This document shows positions 12,693 to 24,629 of a DNA stretch of 64,000 nucleotides, in pieces. The notes under the pieces are model-generated. The model saw only the letters and a program-made list of their open reading frames with translations, was not told where the DNA came from and searched no databases. The stretch covers positions 102,223,381 to 102,287,380 of the forward strand of contig JALJCS010000001.1 in assembly GCA_023055355.1 (NCBI GenBank), written 5' to 3'. Origin of the DNA: Agelaius tricolor (taxonomy: Eukaryota > Chordata > Aves > Passeriformes > Icteridae). Within the stretch, counting starts at the first letter, position 1. Each line of letters starts with the position of its first letter. A program made the position numbers and the translations under genes.

Positions 12693-12969
12693 CATGAATA
12701 TTTGCTGAGTTTTCCAATGATCAGATCTTTGACTTTAAAATGCTGTCCAGTATGAAAGAAGAAATTATGAAATTTATACTTGCTAGCATCTTTGTATTTA
12801 TTTTGTTTTGTAAGAAATCCAAGGCAACAAGCAATTCTAGGGAAAAAAAGCATTGCAATAATAGAAAACAGGAAGTCAGTGATGAAACTTTGAAATTCAA
12901 AATAAAGTAGAGAATAAACTGAATTTCAAATATAGTAGACAATAAAATATATTAGGTCACTTTTAAAAG

Positions 12970-13028
12970 CTTTTGACTTTTTCTGAGTGTCAATTCCAAG
13001 AAGATAGACATTCAGAAAAAGTCAGAAG
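12970..13028. other. Long-stem hairpin, 22-bp stem and 15-nt loop
   Basis: The arm 12970-12991 pairs with 13007-13028. As RNA from the plus strand the stem is continuous over 22 pairs with two G-U wobbles and no bulge. The central part of the left arm is TGACTTTTTCTGAGTGTC. The loop is 12992-13006. The size is at the short end for a pre-miRNA, and a palindromic MITE remnant is an equally good reading. There is no evidence of transcription. The match to a known miRNA could not be checked. Confidence 0.6.
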
Positions 13029-13494
13029 GCATTAATGTATTTTAGTACCTCCTGCATAGGATCTAGAAGTAGCCATTGCTTACCAAAAACAGTTTTCACA
13101 CTGTATAAAAAACAATCATTCTAGGGAAAAAAATTGTGCTATTTAATAGTGCTATTATTTCATTGTTATTACCCTCAGCTTCAGGATAAAATCTGATGGC
13201 TACTGTAAAACTGCCTGAAAGGAAGCAGTACTAACTCCCAGGACATGTGTAAATTTTCTTGTAATTACTGAGGAATGCTGCTTTTTGCACTTTCCTCTTG
13301 GGCAGGGCAGACACAGCTGCTGGCAGTGCCTTGGAGCCTCAGGATGCTGCCACAGCCCTGGCTTCTGGCTCCCTGTTCTCCTCCCTGGGGAGAGGTGGCT
13401 GCTGCAGCAGAGATGTGAGTTTACAGCTGCTTGCTGTGACCAGGGTGATGTGGGGCAGGCAGAGCATTCCTGTGAATCTGGCCAGTGCCCTTTT

Positions 13495-13565
13495 TATAGG
13501 GTGAAATCCTATCCTTGTGAAATCAATGGGATATTTGCTGTCACAGGGCCAGGGTTTCTCCCAGA
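13495..13565. repeat. Ancient palindromic amniote repeat, fragment
   Basis: The left side (GTGAAATCCTATCC, 13501-13514, then AATCAATGGGA) is mirrored by CAGGGCCAGGGTTTCTCCC on the right. The wording resembles a short palindromic interspersed repeat common in reptile and bird DNA ('...ATTGACTTCAATGGGGCCAGGATTTCACC'). It would be a MITE-like relic. The identification is by memory of the motif only. Confidence 0.35.
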
Positions 13566-14065
13566 AGTTCCTCTTTGTAATCTGAACTAGACAGGCAGAC
13601 ATCATTGGGAGTGTTGAAAAAAAATCCTCAACTTGCTCTAGTTTGCTCCTGCTAGGTCCAGTTTTCCACTGTTTTGTATATGAAGTTAAATTTTACCCTG
13701 TGCCTATGGCCTGGCAGCCTGGGAATGAGTTAGGATTACCTGATTTCTTTATGGCCCCAGGTACCAGGTAAAATTGCAGGAGGGAGCTCAGGCTGCTCCA
13801 GAAGGCTGTGCAACAGGACACAGGAACTGTAACCCTCATTTCATCTCCTGTTTTTCCTTTCCCAGACCCTTTCTTCCTTTCCTGGCAGGGTGATGGTGAT
13901 ACAGGAGGTCTCTTTCTTCCCTTCTCTCCTCCTTGGTGCAAGCGAGATGGCCGCAGGGGACGCAGGCAATGGAAAAGGACGGGATTTTGAAACACAGGGA
14001 AACACATCTGTTGTTTCTCAGATTAGAATTGAGCCTATAACAGTTGTCTGACAATTTGCAAGTTG

Positions 14066-14494
14066 GATTTATAAATCTGCCATTGTAAGAGGCTGAGTTA
14101 AAAATGCACTGTGCAGTTTATAGAACCTGCCAGCAAATCTTAACTGCAAACTCTTGATTTATAAACCATCTTTTAAACCAGTAATTTTTAGTTCAGTTTT
14201 TACTGAAGCATTTCAGTACATGGTAAGTCAGAGAAAAAATTTCCATATCCTAAACGGGATTAACAAATCTTAAATCAGATCTGTAAGTCCTAGAACAGAT
14301 TTACAAATCATACCAATAAATCCAAAATAAAACTACATCTTCTTTTTTTTCCCCTTGGCTTACAAATCCTGATTTTGCAGATGCCTGGTAAGGAAGTGAT
14401 TTATAAAGTAAGAATTCAAAGCTCAACTGTCAGCATGATCAACTCTGAGAGGTCTGGCTCTCACATCTTATCTGAGTGCTTTGATTTACAAGCT
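14066..14494. repeat. Cluster of GATTTAYAAATC-like near-palindromes
   Basis: Seven words of this type lie in 430 bp: 14066-14077 (GATTTATAAATC), 14156-14167, 14258-14269, 14298-14309 (GATTTACAAATC), 14358-14369, 14398-14409 and 14483-14494. Two are close to perfect 12-bp palindromes and the rest differ at one to four positions. The sequence between them is not visibly repeated, so this is not an ordinary tandem array. Confidence 0.5.
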
Positions 14495-16624
14495 GTAGTC
14501 AGGGTCTCTCTATCAGAGATTTTCTCCTGAAACTTGGAGTTGTTTATTATGAGATCTACAAAAGGTTAGGCTCTCTCTATACCAGAGTTTGACTGGCTTG
14601 GCAGTGTTATGGAAAAGGTGATACCTAATCAGATTGCAGCTGGCAAAAGTGCTCTGTGTAACATTTGGTTGTCAGAGAAAACAAACAGCAGCTGAGCAAC
14701 AAATTCTTGAAATGTTAATAAGATGAGATCCCTGAGTCTTTCTTCTTGCATGCCTCGGCAGAGTGCAGTGCACACCTTCAGCAGCTCCAAGGACAGAGGT
14801 GTAGGTTCATGTGCTGCTTTGCACTTGTTCAAGTCCCATTAGGGGCAAGATGAAACATAGGTTACACACTTTGTTGAGTATATATGGGCTTAAGCACATG
14901 CTTCAGTTTGTGTTCTAGTACGCTGCCTAACAGGATTGCATCTGATTCTTTTTCACATTTGAGACTGGATTTTCTTTCTAACTCATGTCAATACCTTTGA
15001 AATTCATACAAATAAAAATGCCAGACAATTAAAATTATGTAATTAGAGAATGCATTCTGGAGCTGAAATCAATGCAGTAATCTGTCTCCTTCTGATGAAA
15101 AAAAATCTCCACCAACAATTGAAAACAACTGCAATGACAAGAGAATATTTAATTTATGGAATATTTATGTGAATTTGTTTCTACTTGACAGATTAGCTCC
15201 CACTAATCAGATAAGTAATTTAAAAATCACTTTCTATGCTCTAGAGTGATCACTTTAAGTGCCCATTTTTTCTTTATTGATAGTCAGGATTTTCTTTATC
15301 TCATCTAACATGTTTTCCTTCTACCTACTCTTCACCTCCTCTTTATAGATTAAATACTAAGAATCCTTTCACATTAAGGAGCTTGGTGAATAGCCTGTGT
15401 CCATCTACTGTTTGGACTTACTCACTGACCTGTGCATACACCTTGTAGTTCACAGGTTCCTTTCATTATTTGAGCTCCTTGAGAGCTTGTGGGCATGTTT
15501 GTATGAAATAAGCTGACAAACCCAAAATATACTGACTGCAGCTGCTGCAAAGGTGTTTAATTTGGGCTGAATTTTGTTGGACTATTACTTGATTATTCTA
15601 ATGCCCCCTCCTAAGCACAAACCAGACTGGGGGATAACCAGTCAGTAGTGCTCAGTACTCTGGTCTTGTTACTCCTTGTGCTGCTTGGACTTTCACAGTT
15701 AATTCAAGACTGTCACATTGCAGCACAATCCATGCAAACCCAGGAAGTCCAGTGCTCTTTTCTAGTAAATTCACTCCTTAGGAAGTGAGTGGAATGTTTC
15801 TGATGCAGTTAAACATCTAACTTTTAGTGTGATAAACGTGATTTGACAGACAGCTACCTGGATTTGAAGAGATGAGATCCGATGTGCTGGTGCCTACTGA
15901 TTACACAGTGATTATTTAAATCCTTGTTTGTTGTTGGGAGCTGTTTACTGAACACAGGAGCTCATCAAGAAGAGACTTCCCAATCTGAACAAATAAATCA
16001 CGTAATCCTAATAGCAAACAAAGTGTTACAGAAATAATGAAAGAATTCAAGGAGGGTGTGGGGGCTGGAGCATGGATGAGTAACTTTGTTGGTGCATACA
16101 TCCCTCACTAGTGCCTGTCAGTAAATTTTCAGGGACCAAGCAACTTAATGGCAGGGCAGCAGTTGTACTGATAACAAGATATTACATAAAGATAAACATA
16201 ATTACAACCATGGGTCTATGTGGTTTATTTTTCTTTTTTTAACGTAATTATGGTGGTAGTAGTATGGTTTTAATAATATATGGAGTTGTTCCAGAATAAG
16301 CAAGGATCTATTATGCTCAGGAAAACTGTGTTTTACTTTACTTGTGCTTGGTTTTATCCAAGCATACCAAAACTGCCTCACAAAGAGCTATGGGATTTGA
16401 AGAGACATTTTACCCATGATGAAAAGGAGAACAGGAATCCAAAAATTTGCTCTGTGGCTTCTGTGGCTTTAACAAACCAGAGGAAAACTCCCATATAAAA
16501 TGGCATAAATATATTTACTCTACTACCTTGGAGAAATGGGTATGTAAAAGTATGCAGACAAAGCTTATGCAGATCTGGGAAACTGTGAAGTAGAAGTCAT
16601 CCTTATTTTTATTACTATAGTTGG

Positions 16625-16645
16625 CATACATACATACATACATAC
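16625..16645. repeat. (CATA)5 microsatellite
   Basis: Five perfect CATA units. Too short to be strongly polymorphic. Confidence 0.85.
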
Positions 16646-18925
16646 CTAAAGGGGTGTTTGGATTTTCTCAACTGCATATCAAAATTTCTTCCTTGAAAAT
16701 CCTTCCCCAGATAAACTGGAAACCCTGCAAATTTTGTATGAACAAGGGCATAGTAAAGAGTTTGAAGGTCTTTCCTGCATTGCCCTGCACTGAGCTGAAG
16801 GAGGAGGAGAAGGGTGTCCCAGGGACCTTATGTGACATGCCAGTGTATGACATCCTGTACTGGCAGTTCAGGCCACAGTACTGAACTTGAGAATGGAGTT
16901 TATGATCTGAGTATCCAGTGTCACTTCAATGGCCCAGAATTTGATTTCACAATTGTATGCAATTTTAAACCCAACTTGTACCAGAATAAACTTGTACAAA
17001 TTCTGTTCTACCACATAAATAGTAGACATTATTAAAATGTGTCCCTACTCTTCTTGGAAGACTGTATTTTTTTTTCTTTTAAAACATGGAAAAAAAAACT
17101 TGATTGAAAATAAAATGCAAAATATTTATTTCAAGTTGTTCCAATACGATTTACAATGTCTCAGTTTATTTAACCAAACCAAGAGGTATCATCTTGGGAC
17201 AATTCAATGTTAAAAACTGTAGTTTTAAATTTTTGAGTTTTTTTCTAAACTGTATTTTTCTAAGGCACAACAGTGATTTTCCCACCATTTGAAGTGCAAA
17301 TAGCTGATACTTCATTCACCTCAATGGGTCAGCATTCCCTGTCTGTACTGTGGCACAGACTACTTCAGGGACTTCTTGCAGTACAAAATGGGAACTGTGG
17401 CTGGAAAGCAGTTCAGAGGAAGTGTGTTGCTTTGTGGAAATGGGGGTGTTTGGCTTCTAAAATACAGTTCTTATGAAGTGTTGTGACAGCTTACAAGGAT
17501 TGTATTGAACTGTGAACCAAAGTGAAGCATTTGCTTATGGGACTGCTGAGATGTTTTATCTCAGTTAAAAGATGTATGTTCATATTTCACTGCAAAAATC
17601 TTCAGCCTTTGGCTAAAATAGTTTTGTGTGTGTCTGTTTTCTTTTTAGATTTTTTTTTTGCTTTCACATGTTTGTGGTTCGCCCCCGCCCCTCCAAAAAA
17701 GAAAAAAAAAAAGTAAAAATTATACTTAAAATAAGACATTGCTATTGGATAACTATATTTTGAGAACCTTTCCGCACATACAACTATATTTGATGAAAAA
17801 ATTGTTTTGGTCTGTTCTTTCCACCATTGTAATGGACAGTTTTGCACTTAGTATTCACACACAAGCATGTACAAACACAGACAGCCCTAGCTGGCTGATA
17901 TACTCAAAGGGAGTCCAAGCATTAAAGATAAGCCATTATATTTTACTCTGTGTTGTAAAAGACTACAATCATTTCTCAGCACAATAAAAAAAGAGATGGA
18001 TAAATGTGTTTTATATTTAACTTTTGAGGTTTTCAGCTTGTTCTGGACAAAAAATACTGGACAATAAGCTGTTACTGTTCTCAGCTCTATCCAAACCTAC
18101 CTCCCCACTCCCAAAATTGAAGGGAAAAGAAGAGAGCTCTTTCTGGGTAGCTGGAAGATGGAAAGGCTCCTTAGTGAGAAAAGAGAATAGCAGCTCTCCA
18201 TACTATCTTTTCTGTGTGAGAGAACAAAGACTGTTTTCCTGGCCCATTGCCTTGCCTCCCCCTCTTCTCCCTTGGTGGTGGAAATCATCCAGCTCTCACG
18301 TCCCAGCAGCCTCTTGCAGTGGGGAGGAACTGCTCTGGCTTCTTTCTTTGTTAAGTCCCTTGTGAATTAGTCTCAGATTTGATAGGGATTTTCTGTCTTT
18401 CAGGAAAAAAATGCATGTTACTTTAGCAAGTTTTGCAAATGTGCTGGTTTACAAAGTTTAAAATTATTGTTAACCTTTCACGGAGTGTCAAAAAGAAGGA
18501 AGGAAGGCAACCTTTTACAAACTGATACAGTTCTTAACAGCTCTTTCAATGAGTCCTCATATCAGACGAGATTTAAAGTAAAGAAGAGAGAGACTCCTGA
18601 TGGGATAAACTTTTTCTTATGTCTTTGAATTACAGGTCAGGCTTTGCTTTATAACAATGAAAAAAGAAGTTGGAGCAGGTATTGACTTCACAATGATGTA
18701 GATCAGGTTTGTGTACTCATGCAGGCATAAATGAGAATTCAAAGCCAGACACCATCTCACAGAGGGAAGAAATGGAAAATTAAACCTCTCATTATTGCAT
18801 TGGAAATTATAGGATTATATCTATCACCCATAGCATATAAAAAATGTTGTAGCCAGCTTTGCTGAGTGGATTTGCAAGGCTCTGGAAACATGACATTTAG
18901 AAATAGTAGTTAAATAAGGAAAAAG

Positions 18926-18977
18926 TGCAAGCTGTTTTTTATCTTTGTGACTGCAAGCTGTTTTTTGTCTTTGTGAC
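18926..18977. repeat. Tandem duplication, 2 x 26 bp
   Basis: The 26-bp unit 18926-18951 is repeated at 18952-18977 with a single A/G difference. It starts TGCAAGCTG, has a T run and ends CTTTGTGAC. The near identity implies a recent event compared with the other repeats in the window. Confidence 0.95.
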
Positions 18978-19149
18978 ATATACATAACTTACATCTTGCT
19001 TAAAAGGAGACGAATTATCTCATCAGCCTCATCTGTGTTATAAGTTAGATTTCATTGCGGACTAAAGGAGCAGCTTGATAAGGACCATATCCTTAAACAT
19101 CTGCATCCATTTGATCAGTAGACCAAATCATTCCTTCCCTTAGATGTAT

Positions 19150-19290
19150 TTGACCTAACCCTATTCCTACTGGCTTCACTTGCTGCAGTGATTTAATTCA
19201 TAATGTTTAATTTTCAATTATTAATACTCATCTACACTGTCAGTTTATTTAATAAACATGTAATATTAATCTAATTCAACAGGGTTCTGT
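19150..19290. promoter_or_regulatory. Homeodomain-site-rich block, candidate enhancer
   Basis: Several TAAT-core words are packed into about 140 bp of unique DNA: TTTAATTCATAATG, GTTTAATTTTC, CAATTATTAATAC, ATATTAATCTAATTC. Dense ATTA/TAAT sites with varied spacers are typical of vertebrate developmental conserved non-coding elements. AT-rich DNA produces such words by chance, so this is weak without conservation data. Confidence 0.25.
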
Positions 19291-19996
19291 TTAAAACTGA
19301 GGAAGTTCTGGTTTTTTTTCACTGCTATCATCAGTTACTCTGAACAAAGCAGACTATATAGGAAAGAAAAAAATCCAATAGTGACATTTAGAGTTCAACA
19401 GTGAGCAGCACACAAGCTGTCAAGTGCTTTCCTTTGACTTCTTGACACAATAAAAAAAGACTAAGATTTTTTTTTCCCCACTGGCACGTACAAATATTCT
19501 GGAGTTAATGTGTGCGTCTGAGCAAGAAAAGAATTTGACCTAAGTGTTTACTTTTACCATTTTGGATTCTTATCTGTTACAAATGTGCTTCCAAACATGA
19601 TGGGCTATGGAGTATAGCCATGCCCAGGCATAGTGGGTATTCCAGGTTTCTCAGGCATCTGTGTTCAGTGAATGGAAGGAATTGTTAAACTGTACTAAAT
19701 AAGAACAAAAGCCCCAGTGAAGTATTCACTTACTTAGAAACAGCTTTCTATTTCAATCTCGTTATTCAGTTACATCATGGGATACTATGCAGGAGACATT
19801 GAGCCAGAAACGCTTTAATCAAATAAAGAAACTGAAAAGGACTTCTCCTCTTAGTATCATTTTATTGAGACTAATATTGTTGTTGTCTACAGTGTCCATA
19901 TCAAAGAATCTGTATTGATTTAATAATTTCAGGCTAGGTAACAGAGAGAATCCTCAATACACATCCATCAGCATATGTTTATGGAGATCAGTGCCC

Positions 19997-20785
19997 TCAT
20001 ACACAGTGCACAACAGCCCAGGGTTTAACTGTAACTTCAGCCCTCTTGGTAAGTTTCTGGATGAACTCTGGCTGGTTCACCAGGCAATAATCATGTAAGG
20101 GAGCACCTCCATCTGAGAAGATGTGGTGTATACACTGTTCCAATGTGACAGCTGGCTGCTTTTTACAGCCTGAAAGGTGGCAAGAGACTCTGCCATTGCC
20201 CTTGCCCTCCACAGTGTTGTTGGTGCCTCTACTGCCAGCACAAGACTTGTGTCAACCACAATCTGGACTGAGCACAATGTTTGAATTAAGCCAGATGCAA
20301 TAACCTTTAAATCAGCCTTTGAAAGGCGAGAGAGAAAGAAGGATGTGATTGCTCCAGTTTGGCAGTGCTGTCCTGATGTTTCCACAAAAGGTGCTGCATT
20401 TTTTAAAACATGAATGGACTGGTTTAAGCCTTTGCTCTAATTAGGCCTTTGGTGATCCTAATTAGGAGTTTGTCAGCTAACACAGAATGGCATTTGAGAG
20501 CATGTGTAGGGTCTAAATGCCAAAATGTAGGGGCTGGGTTTGCATATCTCTTAACAAGTTGCCCAAGGGGATTTTCATCTTCAACATGCCTTCTAGGTAA
20601 GCTGTGTGTTCAGTGACAATGATAAGGATGGTGGCACAAGCAGGGGTGTCTCACTCTCAGTGCTGAGTCTTCCTTTGTTCAAAAGATTTCTGTTGCCACA
20701 CCAGGGGAGAAATGATAAAACACACTTATCAAGCCACTGTGAAATATCAACAGCAAAGGTAAGATTGAATCTGAGCATTATCTGA
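19997..20785 (-). other. Frame-broken open region, unidentified (possible retrocopy remnant)
   Basis: On minus, a 102-codon frame (20385-20077) overlaps a 71-codon frame (20212-19997) in another phase. Upstream is a 61-codon frame (20778-20593). The two lower frames would join through a frameshift near 20200, and an AATAAA lies beyond their end on minus (near 19870). This is what a decayed processed gene copy might look like. However, I recognise no protein family, there is no poly(A) tract, and the segments between frames carry stops. It may equally be chance in slightly GC-richer DNA. Confidence 0.2.
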
Positions 20786-20999
20786 CCAGAACATCATCAG
20801 AAGAGAGAGCCAACGTACCTCCATGTGTCAATTGTCTGTCGAAGTGTCTGGCTGATGGCAGCAAGTGGCAAATACGGCCTCTGAAATACATATCAGCTCT
20901 GGAACAATTTGCTAAGGGGAACAGGTCACGAATGACTTAACTATCACTAATAGTAATCTGTAATTATTACCTCGTTAGGCTGTGTTCTGTTAAAGCCAC

Positions 21000-21260
21000 C
21001 TCCTGGGAGAAGGAACGAAGTCAAGGAAGGGCACACCTTGGACAGATCTCCCCCTACAGATCTCTCTGTAGGACTACCCTTGTGTTTGGCCTTGCTGTTG
21101 AAATAATCAATTACGTTCATCTTCCAACTAATGAACTAGTATCCGTTCCACAGGACACGCTCGTGCCGTAATTAGCGCGGTTGCGTTTCCAGTGCAGCGC
21201 TGGGGAGTGAACGCGTGTGGAGTGCTGCTGAGCTGGAATTGCATGAAGTGGGGAGGCAAG
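21000..21260. promoter_or_regulatory. CpG micro-cluster with TAATTA core, candidate conserved element
   Basis: Ten CpGs fall within 21143-21216, in a window otherwise strongly CpG-depleted. A TAATTA homeodomain word sits in the middle (21169-21174), with AATCAATTA near 21106 and an inverted repeat CTACAGA/TCTGTAG at 21054-21071. It is too small for a CpG-island promoter. CpG retention in a compact block of unique sequence suggests either constraint or an unmethylated enhancer core. Confidence 0.35.
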
Positions 21261-23390
21261 GGGAGTGCTCCCTCTGCTCTGGAATGCACACTTTTTTTAA
21301 AGTGAGAAAATACAGAAGAATCGGATCAAAGTGCCACTAATGAGACAACATATTTTTCTCTTGTTTCTGGTGTATTAACCATACCTTCCTCTTTTATGAT
21401 CAGAATTAAGGTTTTAGTTCAAGCATCTGTTTTATCTGAACTGCAGGAGGAAGTCTATTCTGTCCAGTAGGAAAAGCCTGCAACTCAGCGTGTGTGGAGA
21501 AAAAAAAAAAGCATTTTGCATCTTTCTGTTTATAAGTTATGCTGTCAAACATTTTTGTGTATAAGATTTAAAAATTCCATGGTATCTTGAAAATCTTTAA
21601 TAAAAAGTGTAACATCAATATTAAACATGTCTGAATAGAGGCTTTATGGGGAGTCAACTAGATGGACAATCTGATCACTTGGAAAGTGATACTTCCATTT
21701 GAAAGGAGTTTACCTAATAATATTTTATTTCTCCTATCAATTAAATTCTATATTGAAAATCAGAAGGAATAAAACTATATGTAAAATTTCATTAAAGCCA
21801 ACTAGAAATGTCACAGCAAGTTAATGGGGCAGTTCTTTAAATGGTGTAAATTAACCTGACTTCACTGAATTACAAAAGACATTGCTCTTTAAGTTCTAGT
21901 TACAAAAATAGCTTTTCTACATTCCTCCTGGAATCTGAGAATAATGTACAGCTCTATTTCAGTGAATCAGGACTTACAGCAGTGAAAAATAGCTGAGATG
22001 ATCAGCAAGGGGCTCTTTGTACATAAAACCAAATCACTAGACTCATACTACACATTTGCAAACCAGAATGAAAAGAAAAAAGCAAAGTATTTGTTTTGTG
22101 AGAGTTTATTTTTGTTTATTTTACTTGGTCACTTTCCCCCATTTGTTTCCTTTTATCTGTTGAAAACCTTAGTTTAAAATTCACATTTCATTTGGCTATA
22201 CAACTCATATATTTTTGTATAGCACCTCTTTGTTACTGATTGTCTGGTGGAATAATGCTGCTATATGCTTAACAAATTCTGGTTCTGTTATGTAGGTGAT
22301 GACAAAATATCTCCTGTATATAATTACAACTTTAGACCAAACAAGAAGAATTAATTATTCTGTTAATAATTTGTGCATGTGGTACTCAAAGCAACTTATA
22401 TTCTATACTCCAGAAGAGAGGCAGTATGTAATCATTTTCTAAGAAACTAAAGTAACTCTTTCTTACTTTAGCTTCCTTATGCATTTGTGTTCCAAGTTTC
22501 AGAAGCAGACTTTAATGGTTGCGTATGGAACTCTCAAAGTGTCTGTAATGAAGACACTGACAAACTGAACAATGCTGAAGTTATATAAATCATTATGCAG
22601 TGGATGTATGCCAGCTGCCAAATGATGGGATTTGAAAGAAAATTCTGTGTGTGCAGCTTATTTCAGACTTTTCTTCTTCGATATTTCTTCTACCTGTCAG
22701 TAAAATCTCTCACTTGTCTTGTTGTAAGTGTATGAATTAATGGACCTTTGTCCCAATCTAGACAGAAGTTTTCTGACAGAAAGTCCTGTGTTTTGGAGTG
22801 GCCAGCTGTACCAGTTCTTTGTTCTGGGTGTACATGTGGGTGTGTGTTTGCATTAGCAGCAGCATGAACAGAAATGGCACTTTAGAAACCTGTGCTGGCT
22901 TGAGCTCTCTCTCTTCCCCCTGGATCTAGCAGGAGAAATCTTTCTTATGAAGAGGCATATGAACACTCTGGACAGAGTTGTGATAAATTACAGATGTGTA
23001 GTAAATTAAATTTATGATAGCTACCTTTGACCCCCTCCTATATGCTTTATTTATTAATCACATTTCTTCTGGGATCACTTCTGCTGAACATCTTCCAGGA
23101 TTTCCACATTTCTAAACTGGTCTGCTACAACTGTGTATGAATATAGGATGCTACTGAAGGAGGGAGGAGGTGTGAGTCAGTGACCTCATCAAGGAGAAAT
23201 ATTTCACTGCTTTGGAAAACTGTTTGAATGGAGAAAGAGGAGGAAAGTTACAGCAGTGAGCAGCACTGGATTAATGTCAGGCCATTTCAGTGGCGCTTCT
23301 AACTGACTGCATGGTGATAGCTGTATGCCCATACACAGACAAATATCTTATCAAAATGAGGACACAATAGCTAAATCTCTGCTCCATTTT
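21261..23390. other. Unique non-coding DNA
   Basis: AT-rich with no open frame above the 60-codon range and no repeat I can name with confidence. The segment near 21835-21880 (GGTGTAAATTAACC then a decayed mirror) vaguely resembles a palindromic amniote repeat. Confidence 0.5.
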
Positions 23391-23392
23391 GA

Positions 23393-23475
23393 TCTAATTC
23401 TGGATTCAGATCTTAGATGACAAATCAGGGAAGTTAACCTCTGTGCTACTCTCTCTCCTCTGTCCCCATAACAAC
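23393..23475 (+). repeat. MIR-type SINE fragment, decayed
   Basis: The order GATTCAGATC, GACAAATCAGGGAAGTTAACC, CTCTGTGC and a CT-rich stretch then CCCCAT follows the central part of MIR ('GTTCGAATCC...GACCTTGGGCAAGTTACTTAACCTCTCTGTGCCTCAG...'). MIR is an ancient tRNA-derived SINE found across amniotes. Only about 80 bp is readable. Confidence 0.4.
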
Positions 23476-23608
23476 ACTTTCACCCTCAACACGGTTGTGA
23501 AAAGGTGGCTGTATAAACTTGCTCAAAGTGTCAGCTCCAGGAAATTGTGCTCCTTCCTTTCATGAGTCTGAAGATAAAAATACTATCCCACCACCATCCA
23601 TTAAATGC

Positions 23609-23628
23609 ATTCTCTATATATAGAGAAT
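23609..23628. other. Perfect 20-bp palindrome
   Basis: The 20 bases from 23609 to 23628 read identically on both strands, with CTATATATAG at the centre and ATTCT/AGAAT at the ends. No repeat family or known regulator is suggested. Confidence 0.85.
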
Positions 23629-23629
23629 A

Positions 23630-24440
23630 TATTAGAATGATACTACGGATATTGAATTTATCTTCATGAGATGGGGATGGTCTCATCAGTCATGAGTGTC
23701 ACAACTAAGCAAAGACACAAGTGAATAATGAAGCCACCCTTATCGAGTACAGATGAATTCAATTTCCTCTGCACTATAATGTCATATTTGATTCAGTGAA
23801 CTATAACATCTACTTTTTATTTTTTAAGTTGCCCATGGGTTCTATCTTTTTCTCATTCTCCTTCTCTAAAGCTGTTTTTGGGACACATTTTTCTGCTTTT
23901 ATGCATCATGCAAGTCTTTTTCCTCTGTTTGACATAACAACTAAGTTGGGTTCATAAATGGTATACACAGAAAGAGAATGCTTACCGTGTCAGGTGCCTA
24001 AATTCCCTACCCCTACTACCTTTTCTGAAGGACCAGTCCCCGGGAGTTATGCTGACAGAACTTTATGCACAGAAGTATAGACCAATGGTAAATGAGCTTG
24101 TTCTGGGATTTCACTAAGGTTATATTTTCTTATGATTTTTTAAAAAGTGTGTATGAGTCTGTCCATTTGGCAGACAGAGTGGCAGGAAGGAATGAGTCCT
24201 AGGAGTGGACTTGGGGTTATTCTCAACAAACCAAATGTGGACAATATTATGCAGCAACAGGTCATACACAAAAGAGTACAAGGAGCAAAATTTGCTATGG
24301 TCTTCTTCTTACCAGGATAGTTTTTAATATGAGAAGAGCTAATCAGAAAGCCTGTTCCTCTCTATACTACAAGCCCCTTGAAGTTTTTTTTCCAGAAAAT
24401 GTGCTCTCTGTGAGCTGCATATTAACCTGCCAGTAAGCTG
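23630..24440. other. Unique non-coding DNA
   Basis: No gene, repeat family or structured RNA recognised. Confidence 0.5.
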
Positions 24441-24629
24441 CTGTTTCAGGATGCTTTCGATGCATTGGGAACAAATGCTACTTGCACAGCACTGCTACAG
24501 CCAGGCACTAGACACTGCAAGAAGTGCAGAGGGACAGAGCATCTTTGAAGCCTCTCCCAATGTTGAAGTTGTGCCAACATGCTGGCTGCAGACAATACCA
24601 GGTTTGTTTTCAGGCAACTTAACCATTCA

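Larger units (their letters stand above)
9901..12960. other. Unique non-coding DNA
   Basis: No gene recognised. The 87-codon plus frame at 11523-11786 and the minus frames opposite it lie in a slightly GC-richer patch and have no domain. Simple features are a 2.9-copy TCAAATGTRT decamer at 10948-10977 and the microsatellite at 12657-12692. Confidence 0.55.
13570..19145. other. Unique non-coding DNA
   Basis: Apart from the motif cluster at 14066-14494, a (CATA)5 repeat and an 18.9-kb tandem duplication, this stretch shows nothing I can name. The short frames, including the 113-codon plus frame at 18024-18365, lack recognisable domains. Poly-T/poly-A patches at 17640-17715 produce phenylalanine- and lysine-rich frames. 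Confidence 0.55.
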
